From Candidatus Bathyarchaeota archaeon (GTDB lineage: Archaea; Thermoproteota; Bathyarchaeia; TCS64), in NCBI GenBank assembly GCA_026014515.1, contig JAOZIG010000314.1:1-40569 (forward strand): 40,569 nucleotides of DNA, in the 5' to 3' direction. Each line of letters opens with the position of its first letter. Positions within the stretch are counted from its first letter, which is position 1. Of the stretch, positions 18,889 through 26,845 are shown in pieces. Below the pieces are notes generated by a model, which had not been told where the DNA came from, did no database searches, and saw only the letters and a program-made list of their open reading frames with translations. The translations under genes were made by a program, and so were the position numbers.

Positions 18889-19851
18889 TTACTTTTTCCA
18901 GATTTTCTCGGTGCCTGCAAGTTCTTTTTCTATGATCTCTGTGAGGTCGCTAGTTCCATAGTTTTTGATGAGTTCTTCTTTGCTCAGGGCTTCGATCTCA
19001 AGTCTTCTCCACCGGTTTACACCTACTAGGTTGTTGAACTCTGCCCATGAGACGCCCATCTTAGCTATCTTTCTGATATCTCGTCCATGTCGTAGCTCAT
19101 CTAGTGCATCAACCATGGCTTTTGCAGCTGGGTATAGGCATATCATTGGTACTGATACGTAGCTTACTCCTCTTGATTCTAGTTCCTCGAATGTGAATGG
19201 CGGCGTCTTGCCTCCGGGGATAACGTTGAAGGCTAAGGGGGCGGGTACCCGATCTACAAGTTTCTCTACCTCGTCTAGGCTCTGAGGTGCCTCTACGTAG
19301 ACGTAATCTGCACCTGCTTCGGCGTAGGATACTGCTCGGTGGAGAGCATCATCGAACCCGGTTACTGTTCGTGCATCGGTGCGTGCCCCGATAGCCATAT
19401 CGGGGTTCTCCTCGTTGCGGGTTTTTACTGCGGTCTTGAGTTTTTGAAGCATCTCGGATTCGGGGATTACTTGTTTACCGGCCATGTGTCCGCATCTTTT
19501 TGGCCATACTTGGTCCTCAAACCTGATGCTGGCGGCTCCTATTCGGGCGAAGTTCATGGTGGTCCAGTGGGCGTTTAGGGCGTTTCCGTATCCTGTGTCT
19601 ACGTCAACGTCTACTGGTAGGTCTACGGCGTTTACGATGGTGCGTGTGCGTTCCACCATCTCATGGTAGCCTACGAGCCCCATGTCTGGTTGTCCAATCA
19701 GGCTTGATGATATGCCGTAGCCTGTGGTTCCTACAATGTCGAAGCCTGCTCTTTGGATGAGTAGTGCGCTTAATGCGTCGTAGGCGCAGGGACGGAGATG
19801 CAGCCCTTTGCTGTTGATTATTTCCTTGAATTGTTTGCCTTTTGATGCCAT
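18889..19851 (-). CDS. Isocitrate lyase/PEP mutase superfamily protein (2-methylisocitrate lyase/oxaloacetate decarboxylase-like)
   Basis: DVDTGYGNALN, FEDQVWPKRCGHMAGKQVI, GARTDARTVTGFDDALHRA, YVEAPQSLDEV. Confidence 0.92.
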   Translation of the reverse strand: MASKGKQFKEIINSKGLHLRPCAYDALSALLIQRAGFDIVGTTGYGISSSLIGQPDMGLVGYHEMVERTRTIVNAVDLPVDVDVDTGYGNALNAHWTTMNFARIGAASIRFEDQVWPKRCGHMAGKQVIPESEMLQKLKTAVKTRNEENPDMAIGARTDARTVTGFDDALHRAVSYAEAGADYVYVEAPQSLDEVEKLVDRVPAPLAFNVIPGGKTPPFTFEELESRGVSYVSVPMICLYPAAKAMVDALDELRHGRDIRKIAKMGVSWAEFNNLVGVNRWRRLEIEALSKEELIKNYGTSDLTEIIEKELAGTEKIWKK

Positions 19852-19930
19852 GTATCAATGATAGTGGTTGGTGATTTAACGGTGCAGGTAATGGGGTATA
19901 CTTATTTCCACCCCTTGTATCATCAGAGCC

Positions 19931-20893
19931 ATGAGTCTCCCCGAGGAGTTCAAGGCACTCTACTACAAACAAAAATACCGGCTAGTTGGTGAACACAGCG
20001 CAGTCAAGACGTGCCACTGGCTCAGCCGCAGCCTAAACACTGGAGGCGTGGAGACTTGCTACAAGAACAAGTTCTACGGGATACCTACACACCGATGCAT
20101 GCAGATGACCCCCAGTCTTGGACACTGTACCCAGAGCTGCTTGTTCTGTTGGAGAGCTACTCCCGAGACCCTGGGAGTCGGATGGGAACAGACACAGCCC
20201 ATCACTGACCCCATGGACCCGGATAGCATCATCGATGGGTGCCTGTATCATCACCGGAAGCTCATCTATGGGTTCGGGGGTAACCCCAATGTCAGTGAGG
20301 AGATGTACGAGGAGGCGCTTGACCCTGTTCATGCAGCTATTAGCCTTGAAGGGGAGCCTGCTTTGTATCCGTTGCTGGGTGAACTTGTGGAGGCGTATCT
20401 GGATCGTGGTTTCAAGTCTGTTTTTATCGTGACCAATGGGACTCGTCCTGATGTATTGGAGAATCTCAGCTGTGAGCCTACTCAGCTCTATGTGAGCCTC
20501 TGTGCACCGGATGAGGAGACCTATGAGAAGACCTGTCGCCCCATGGAGCATGGTTTATGGGATAAAGTAAGGGAATCAGTTGAGCTTCTTGACAGCTTCA
20601 AGTGTCCAACGGTTTTACGGCATACCCTTGTGCCTAAGCTGAATATGCATAGCCCTGAGAAGTATGGTGCGTTAGCTGAGCTTGGTAACGCGACTTACAT
20701 GGAGCCCAAGGCTGCGATGAGTGTCGGTGGAGCAAGAGCACGTTTCAGCTACAAGGATATGGCTTGGTTTAGCGAGATCAAGGAGTTCGGTGAGGCTGTT
20801 GCGGCTAGTTGCAGTTATAACGTGGTTGACGAGCATGAGCCAAGTAATATCGTGCTTCTTAGCAGACTTGAGAAGCCCATTCAATTATACTAA
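19931..20893 (+). CDS. taw1: TYW1-like radical SAM 4-demethylwyosine synthase
   Basis: CTQSCLFCWRATPE (CxxxCxxC), AISLEGEPALYPLLGELVEAYLDRGFKSVFIVTNGTRPDVL, QLYVSLCAPDEETYEKTCRP: tRNA-wybutosine TYW1 family. Confidence 0.94.
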   Translation: MSLPEEFKALYYKQKYRLVGEHSAVKTCHWLSRSLNTGGVETCYKNKFYGIPTHRCMQMTPSLGHCTQSCLFCWRATPETLGVGWEQTQPITDPMDPDSIIDGCLYHHRKLIYGFGGNPNVSEEMYEEALDPVHAAISLEGEPALYPLLGELVEAYLDRGFKSVFIVTNGTRPDVLENLSCEPTQLYVSLCAPDEETYEKTCRPMEHGLWDKVRESVELLDSFKCPTVLRHTLVPKLNMHSPEKYGALAELGNATYMEPKAAMSVGGARARFSYKDMAWFSEIKEFGEAVAASCSYNVVDEHEPSNIVLLSRLEKPIQLY

Positions 20894-20927
20894 GCATTAA
20901 TAGTAGCGGAATACACAAGGGTTCAAT

Positions 20928-21404
20928 ATGATTGATAAAATTGGGTTAAAAACCACCTTCAAGGAACTTGTAGCTTATAGGGTTCTTGAACCGGGACAAA
21001 ACGAGATCGTGGAATGCGCAAAGCTCAGTGGAGAACTCCACAAGCTGAACGCGAGCCCCCGTGATCCTAACATGGTCCTGTTCTATGACCCCAAAGATGA
21101 ACCGGGTTGCCGAAGAGAGGTCATGATCCCCATCGAAAACGAGGTAGAGGGCATCGATATAAAGATGAAGCCCGAGATGAAGGTAGCCTTCTTGGTGTTC
21201 ATCGGTACAGATCAGCCCATCGAGTACTATTATGAGGAGCTTTACAAGTACATTGAAAAACAGGGATTGAAGCCTGCGAGCACAATGTGCAGCGTTGAAG
21301 CTGTTTATCAGCCTCACGATTTTAACCTCAGCTATGGTAGTTTCATCGATGAGGACAGTGCCGAGGCTTGGCACACAGAGATCATGATCCCTGTCGAGGA
21401 GTAA
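20928..21404 (+). CDS. GyrI-like/effector-binding-domain-like small protein
   Basis: 158 aa; beta-alpha pattern (HKLNASPRDPNMVLFYDPKDEPGCRREVMIPIENEVEGIDIKMKPEMKVAFLVFIGTDQPIEYYYEELYKYIEKQG) resembling GyrI-like/SOUL effector domains. Confidence 0.6.
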   Translation: MIDKIGLKTTFKELVAYRVLEPGQNEIVECAKLSGELHKLNASPRDPNMVLFYDPKDEPGCRREVMIPIENEVEGIDIKMKPEMKVAFLVFIGTDQPIEYYYEELYKYIEKQGLKPASTMCSVEAVYQPHDFNLSYGSFIDEDSAEAWHTEIMIPVEE

Positions 21405-21439
21405 ACCCTTTATTTTACTCATGTATTCAACTGTGTTGC

Positions 21440-21513
21440 GCGTTCGTGGTATAGTGGTAGAATATTAGCCTTCCAAGCTAATGACCCGGGTTCAAATCCC
21501 GGCGGACGCACCA
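21440..21513 (+). tRNA. tRNA-Gly(TCC)
   Basis: gcgttcg...cggacgc acceptor stem (one G-U), anticodon arm TTAGC-CTTCCAA-GCTAA (anticodon TCC), TTCAAATC T-loop, encoded CCA. Confidence 0.95.
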
Positions 21514-21527
21514 AATATTTTCTTATT

Positions 21528-22085
21528 CTAAACAGGGGTTTTCTTCAGTTCATTTAGGTGATGCTTTTGCCAATCAAGTTCTTTTGCAACCGCAGTATCT
21601 GCCTCAAGAATATCAGAGGCTCTGTGAATAGCCTGTAATGCATATATTGCTCCACCTATCGCGTGAGCAGAGACATGCGCAGTGGCGACGGTTTGACCCG
21701 CGGCTCGGGCAACAGAACGAGCAGCATTATCTTCTCCCACTTCTCTGGCTGCTGCGTGTGAGCCTAGGGAGGCTCCGCGTATGATTTTCATTTTGAAATC
21801 CCCGGTTTCTATCCATTTTTGAAGTGTTTCTAATGCGTTTCTTGGGCGGGTATCGTCCGGATGTTTTTCTTCATAGTAATGCATGACGCGTTCAGTGCAG
21901 TCTATTGCCCAAGCAGCGAGTGTTTTTTGATCAACGTCTTCGATGAGGGAAACAAACTCATTTTTGTAGTAAAGTATTGAGAATTTTGATTTCTTTTTCC
22001 CTGTCTTGGACTGCATATAACCCTGTATTGAGGTGCCTAGATGATTGATAACTATATCACAGGATAAAGAGCCAAAATAGGGCAT
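21528..22085 (-). CDS. Imm5-like putative immunity-family protein
   Basis: WAIDCTERVMHYYEEKHPDDTRPRNALETLQKWIETGDFKMKIIRGASLGSHAAAREV...AARSVARAAGQTVATAHVSAHAIGGAIYALQAI resembles the Imm-5-like 'putative immunity protein' family, known mostly from bacteria. Confidence 0.7.
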   Translation of the reverse strand: MPYFGSLSCDIVINHLGTSIQGYMQSKTGKKKSKFSILYYKNEFVSLIEDVDQKTLAAWAIDCTERVMHYYEEKHPDDTRPRNALETLQKWIETGDFKMKIIRGASLGSHAAAREVGEDNAARSVARAAGQTVATAHVSAHAIGGAIYALQAIHRASDILEADTAVAKELDWQKHHLNELKKTPV

Positions 22086-22208
22086 AAATCAGCGTTACCA
22101 TACCCGTTTTTTACATAGATCAGGATCAGAAAGGAGTCGTTTTAGGGTTTATTTCATGGAAAAGGGTTGTATTCTGCCTGTGTCTTGCTGCCCCTACCCC
22201 CCTCCCTG

Positions 22209-22850
22209 TTAGGGGCTATTCTTGGGGAAGGGTTTTCCGTGTCCGGGGTAGACGGTTTCTGCTTGTATGTTTCTTAGTTTTTCTGCACTGTAATCGAGTG
22301 CTGTCTGGTCGTTTACCAAGGTTGTTATGTTTTCCATTGAGCCGTTGAAGATGTCACCACAGAACAGGGTGCCATTCGTCTGTAAGCTGATTGAGCCCTT
22401 GCTGTGTCCCGGGGTTTGGATTACCTCTGCATCTAGTCCATATTCGGTTAGGCTCTGGTTTTCGAGAAGGATGTCTGGTTGGAATGTCTCAAAGTCACCT
22501 AATCCTGTTACATTCATGAAGAAGCCTACTATCTTGATCATTAGGCTTTGTGGCGCATCAGCAAACATTCCTCCACCAGTTACCATGTTTACATCACCCT
22601 GATGCATAGCGATCTTTGCACCATAATTGTCTCTTAGATAAGCCGCGTTTCCAACGTGGTCAACATGCCCATGTGTCAAGATTATCAGTTTGAGGTCTCC
22701 GGGTTGGCATCCAGCCTCTGTGATGGCGGTTTCTAGTTTTTTTCTTTGTTTCTTGATTCCAGTGTCGATTAAATAGAAGCCGTTCTCGTTGTGGAGTAGG
22801 TAGCAGTTAGCATCGAATAGATACTTGAGTTGGATATGGATGACTTCCAT
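22209..22850 (-). CDS. Metallo-beta-lactamase fold hydrolase
   Basis: LTHGHVDHVGNAAYLRDNYGAKIAMHQGD (HxHxDH), QTPGHSKGSISLQ, CGDIFNG, VYPGHGK. Confidence 0.94.
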   Translation of the reverse strand: MEVIHIQLKYLFDANCYLLHNENGFYLIDTGIKKQRKKLETAITEAGCQPGDLKLIILTHGHVDHVGNAAYLRDNYGAKIAMHQGDVNMVTGGGMFADAPQSLMIKIVGFFMNVTGLGDFETFQPDILLENQSLTEYGLDAEVIQTPGHSKGSISLQTNGTLFCGDIFNGSMENITTLVNDQTALDYSAEKLRNIQAETVYPGHGKPFPKNSP

Positions 22851-22872
22851 ATCGAGCAGTATGAAAAAAGGC

Positions 22873-23586
22873 TCATATATTTCTTGGTAGATGCTGCCCG
22901 TATTGTTTGATCAGTTTTTCCGCTTCTTGTAGGGTTTCGTTGATTTTCTCTCTGGGGATTTCCTTGTTGCCCCAGCTGAATATCAGTAGATTCTCGGTGT
23001 GTTTGGTGATCTTTGTCTCGTTTGAGTCACGCACGCCTATACAGCTGATGATTCTTTCAGCGTCCTCAAGTATCGGGGTGTTTAGATCGATGTTGACGGG
23101 TTTGGTCTTACCGATTGGGATAAACGCATCACCCGCCTCAGCCAAACGTAGAGTAACATCACCCACTACTAGGTCACTATCAAAGACACCGATGGGAACT
23201 AGGGTTCTCACCGAGACCAAGTTGCATGCATCAACCACGTTGCTGATGGTTGGGAACTTACCCTGTAATATCCCACGAAGGTACAGGTTTTCGACTGCAG
23301 GGGGAACATTATCTGGGTACGCGTCAAACTGGGTGTGTATTCTGCGGTAAGCGTTGAACTGTTCATTGGAGTTAAGATCAGAGGGGGTCTTGTCTTTCCA
23401 CTCTATTAGAAACTTTTTCTTCGCCTCAACCAGTTCGATTGGTGTACGGTCAACCTTGACGCCTGAGACCTCTCTGTGTTCTATGTAGAGGGTTGGGACG
23501 CGTTCTGTTACCTTTGGGTCGATTGTTACAAGGTGAGCGGGCATTTTGGTTTCTAAGTTAAAGTATGGGTTAAAGGTTTTGACCAT
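22873..23586 (-). CDS. B3/B4 tRNA-binding (PheRS-beta-like) domain protein
   Basis: NAYRRIHTQFDAYPDNVPPAVENLYLRGILQGKFPTISNVVDACNLVSVRTLVPIGVFDSD: stand-alone B3/4 domain family. Confidence 0.85.
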   Translation of the reverse strand: MVKTFNPYFNLETKMPAHLVTIDPKVTERVPTLYIEHREVSGVKVDRTPIELVEAKKKFLIEWKDKTPSDLNSNEQFNAYRRIHTQFDAYPDNVPPAVENLYLRGILQGKFPTISNVVDACNLVSVRTLVPIGVFDSDLVVGDVTLRLAEAGDAFIPIGKTKPVNIDLNTPILEDAERIISCIGVRDSNETKITKHTENLLIFSWGNKEIPREKINETLQEAEKLIKQYGQHLPRNI

Positions 23587-23630
23587 GTTTTGTGGTTGAG
23601 GTTAAATGTCATTGTGCTTGAGTTACTTGG

Positions 23631-24347
23631 ATGCAGATAGAGGCGGTTACCTTCGATCTCTGGGATACATTAGTGTATACTAGGAACTACGCCGAGTTTA
23701 GGCTCCCAGAACTCACAAATATACTCAGAGAACAGGGATTAAGCCTCACTGATGAGGAGATTCTTGCGGCGTATCAAGCTGGTTTCAACTACAGCATGAA
23801 AACAATACCGCTTGAAGGCTACAGACATATTGAAACACATGAGATAATCGACAAAGTACTAGAGAAAGTAGGTTACACCTCAGAGAAGACCAGAAACAAG
23901 CTGATACAAGTCTACGAGGAAGCTGTACTCTGTGATCCACCCAAGCTCAAAGAAGGCGTCTTTGAGGCGCTGGATTACGTCAAAGACCGGTACAAAATTG
24001 GTTTGGTCAGTGTAACTGGTGTAAGCCCGGGTAGAATCGTCAGGGAGATACTCAGGGAATACGGGGTAGTGGATTATTTTGAGGTGTTGACATTTAGTGA
24101 TGAGGTGAAGCTGGTTAAACCCAACCCACGGTTATTTACCACGTGCCTTGATGAGCTTGGTGTGGAGCCCGGTAAAGCCGTTCATGTTGGTGATAGCTTC
24201 AAGAGTGATATTGTAGGTGCCATTGATGCAGGTATGCATACTATATGGGTTAAGACGAGGGAACAGGTGATGAAGCCGGGTTACAAACCTGACGCAGTAA
24301 TTAGTAGCCTATTGGAGTTTCCTGCTGCTCTTAGAGCCTTGGAATAA
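23631..24347 (+). CDS. HAD-superfamily hydrolase
   Basis: VTFDLWDTLVYT, LVSVTGVSPGR, KPNPRLFTTCLDELGVEPGKAVHVGDSFKSDIVGAIDAGMHTIWV. Confidence 0.94.
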   Translation: MQIEAVTFDLWDTLVYTRNYAEFRLPELTNILREQGLSLTDEEILAAYQAGFNYSMKTIPLEGYRHIETHEIIDKVLEKVGYTSEKTRNKLIQVYEEAVLCDPPKLKEGVFEALDYVKDRYKIGLVSVTGVSPGRIVREILREYGVVDYFEVLTFSDEVKLVKPNPRLFTTCLDELGVEPGKAVHVGDSFKSDIVGAIDAGMHTIWVKTREQVMKPGYKPDAVISSLLEFPAALRALE

Positions 24348-24900
24348 AGGCTCCAACTTGTTTCATGTATTCTCGGTACTGGTCTCCGAATCGTTCAATC
24401 AATAACTCTTCTTCGCGTCTCGAGACCATTACGTATCCGGGGATCGCTACCCAAGGAAGTAACGTGAACCACTTCAACCACACCAATGTAATGCCGATGA
24501 TCATCAGCATATATGCAAGATAGGATGGGTGCCGTACGAGACTGTATGGTGGTTCGGTGATTAGTTTGTGGTCTTCCCGCATGCTCCAAGAGGTAGCATA
24601 GCGTTCACGGACTACGACGCTCCATGCGTGAAGCAGACAGCCAATGAAAAACAGGGATAACCCGATTATCTGTGGTACGCCTATCATGATGTAGATGTTG
24701 TCTGTTCGCTCAAGGGCGATCAAAGCCAAGGACTCAGCGAATAAAGATAAAGAGCCAATTAGTGCAAGTATGAACCCGAGGCTCAGTGGTGTCTCGGATT
24801 GGTTTCTTACGCCGATTCCTCTGTGTTTGAGGACGTTTCTTAGACTGACACCCCAGAATACCGCTAGTCCTGTAACGAGTATCACTGAAGTGAGAGCCAT
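24331..24900 (-). CDS. Isoprenylcysteine carboxyl methyltransferase/phospholipid methyltransferase-like membrane protein
   Basis: LITEPPYSLVRHPSYLAYMLMIIGI...REEELLIERFGDQYREYMKQVGAFIPRL: ICMT/PEMT signature. Confidence 0.88.
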   Translation of the reverse strand: MALTSVILVTGLAVFWGVSLRNVLKHRGIGVRNQSETPLSLGFILALIGSLSLFAESLALIALERTDNIYIMIGVPQIIGLSLFFIGCLLHAWSVVVRERYATSWSMREDHKLITEPPYSLVRHPSYLAYMLMIIGITLVWLKWFTLLPWVAIPGYVMVSRREEELLIERFGDQYREYMKQVGAFIPRL

Positions 24901-24964
24901 GTTTGATTAATTGTATATGGTAATTTAATTGGTCTGATGGTTAGTTTCCAGAAAACATTAATAT

Positions 24965-24984
24965 GTAAACCATTAAAGGTTTAC
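24965..24984. promoter_or_regulatory. Near-perfect 20-bp palindrome in the promoter of the first LivH-like gene
   Basis: GTAAACCATTAAAGGTTTAC (one mismatched pair), between an AT-rich TATA-like ttaatatg and the ATG at 24987. Confidence 0.7.
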
Positions 24985-24986
24985 CG

Positions 24987-25892
24987 ATGGTTCTCTTTTT
25001 TTACGCAGGATTAATTTTAGGAGCAACCATCGGATTGCTAACAATGGGTTTCAGGTTAACCCACAAAACCAGCGGGTACATGAATCTAGGGCATGTAGTC
25101 AATGTTGGAGTAGGAATGATGTTGGGGTTCATTGTAGTCCAGCAACTTGGTTTAAGACCTATAATGGGTACCCCGTTCGCGTTTCTACTCACAGGTATCT
25201 TCAACGCAGTAGTCTATCGTGTATTTTATCATAGAATGGAAAAACGGGGCTACAGTGAGGCACTGATATCATTGTTTGGATTAGTCTTCATGTATCTAGG
25301 AGTGAATGTAATCACTATTGCAACATATCTTGTATGCCTCCATTTCCCATCAGAGTACTGGTGTGGAACATCAGGAGCCTTAATTCGCAATCATTTACAT
25401 TATCGTGACCCATTATACGAGCCCCTTGGGTTATCATTGCTACTAATTATTGCAGGTTACTTGTTTACCAGAACAAATCTAGGTATCAAACTAAGAGCCG
25501 TTGCCGAAACCCCAACCTTAGCCGAAATCTGTGGAACTAACTCAGTGAACATCAAAACCCTCGCTTGGTTTATAGCTGGAGGCTTGGCGGGTGTCGCTGG
25601 GATCGTCTCACCTTACCTCTATAAAGGGGAGTTTGCTCGTGATATTGAGTTATATTATATTCCTGTCTTTATCAGCGGAATTTTATCTGAGAAAAAGGAG
25701 CCATGGGTTGCCGGAATAATAGGCATACTGGTTGCATATATCCAGTTGATAGTTGTACTTAATGGACAGGCAAGCTTCGGTAACTGGTTTGCTGATTTCA
25801 CACAACCCATACTGGCTATCGTTTTAGCTATAATATTGTATATGAAAGACAGGAAAATCAGCATTCCCGTTTTGTTTAATAAAAGGGATTAG
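24987..25892 (+). CDS. LivH-like branched-chain amino-acid-type ABC permease
   Basis: LILGATIGLLTMGFRLTHKTSGYMNLGHVVNVGVGMM; RTNLGIKLRAVAETPTLAEICGTNSVNIKTLAWFIAGGLAGVAGIV: LivH/BPD_transp_2 pattern. Confidence 0.85.
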   Translation: MVLFFYAGLILGATIGLLTMGFRLTHKTSGYMNLGHVVNVGVGMMLGFIVVQQLGLRPIMGTPFAFLLTGIFNAVVYRVFYHRMEKRGYSEALISLFGLVFMYLGVNVITIATYLVCLHFPSEYWCGTSGALIRNHLHYRDPLYEPLGLSLLLIIAGYLFTRTNLGIKLRAVAETPTLAEICGTNSVNIKTLAWFIAGGLAGVAGIVSPYLYKGEFARDIELYYIPVFISGILSEKKEPWVAGIIGILVAYIQLIVVLNGQASFGNWFADFTQPILAIVLAIILYMKDRKISIPVLFNKRD

Positions 25893-25913
25893 TTTCTAGT
25901 AAAACATTAATAT

Positions 25914-25933
25914 GTAAACCATTAATGGTTTAC
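25914..25933. promoter_or_regulatory. Perfect 20-bp palindrome in the promoter of the second LivH-like gene
   Basis: GTAAACCATTAATGGTTTAC, inside a ~44-bp near-repeat of the 24941-24984 region. Confidence 0.75.
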
Positions 25934-26845
25934 GTGGTGGGTTTGTCTACACTCTACGACGCGGCGCTACTAAACGGCGTAGTAATCGCGTTACTAACCA
26001 GTGGCTTCACCTTAACCCACACAACCAGCAAGTTCCCAAACCTAGGACACACCCTAAACCTAGGCGTAGGCATGCTAACCGCCTTCCTGTTCAGCCAAAA
26101 CACAGGATTACCCGTATTCACATCAATGCCAATAGTGATACTCATTACCGGAGCCTACAGCCTAACCACATATCAAATAATTTTCAAGCGAATAGAGAAA
26201 CCAGAACTAGCAGCACTCGCAGGGTCAGGGTTGTTATATGCTGGAGCAAACTTGCTGACTATAACAATACATTACTTGAGAAACAAAATAGATACAACTT
26301 GGTGGTGTGGACCACCCTCCATCAATATAGAACAATTACACTTCCACTACCCGAGAAACACGTACTTAGGAATAACAGAGTGCACGTGGATCAATATAAT
26401 CATCATAACAGCCGCTATTGTAGGTTTCCAACTCATCAAGAAACAAGGCATATACACGTTATTCAGAGCCTACTCTGAGAACCATGAACTATTAATGATC
26501 CAAGGAATCAACACCGATAAACTAGTCCAAGCATCATGGTTTATCGCAGGCTGCCTCGGAGGACTCGCAGGAGCAATGATACCTTATTTCTTCAAAGGGT
26601 ACCCGGGTAAATATTCACAGTATTTTTTTACTGATGTAGCTGCATCAGCGGCGTTCGCGGGTATGCGTTCACCTAAACTCGGTTTCCTCACCGGTTTGAT
26701 TGTTGGTTTTCTGAAAATAATTATAGTAACTTTGAATCAGGCTACAATCGGGGTTTGGATTGGAGAATATAATGCAATATTCCCCGTGATGGTAATGGTC
26801 GCTTCATTTGCGGTAATGAGTCTAAGACGAGATCAATCAACATAA
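25934..26845 (+). CDS. Second LivH-like ABC permease
   Basis: LNGVVIALLTSGFTLTHTTSKFPNLGHTLNLGVGML...LMIQGINTDKLVQASWFIAGCLGGLAGAMIPYFFKG: paralogue of the preceding gene. The ORF track starts at ATG 25925 inside the palindrome; GTG 25934/25937 matches the position of gene 1's start. Confidence 0.82.
   Translation: MVGLSTLYDAALLNGVVIALLTSGFTLTHTTSKFPNLGHTLNLGVGMLTAFLFSQNTGLPVFTSMPIVILITGAYSLTTYQIIFKRIEKPELAALAGSGLLYAGANLLTITIHYLRNKIDTTWWCGPPSINIEQLHFHYPRNTYLGITECTWINIIIITAAIVGFQLIKKQGIYTLFRAYSENHELLMIQGINTDKLVQASWFIAGCLGGLAGAMIPYFFKGYPGKYSQYFFTDVAASAAFAGMRSPKLGFLTGLIVGFLKIIIVTLNQATIGVWIGEYNAIFPVMVMVASFAVMSLRRDQST

Noticed and set aside
24331-24347. 17-bp convergent overlap of the HAD and methyltransferase genes
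   Set aside because: Both reading frames are well supported; short tail-to-tail overlaps are common in compact genomes.
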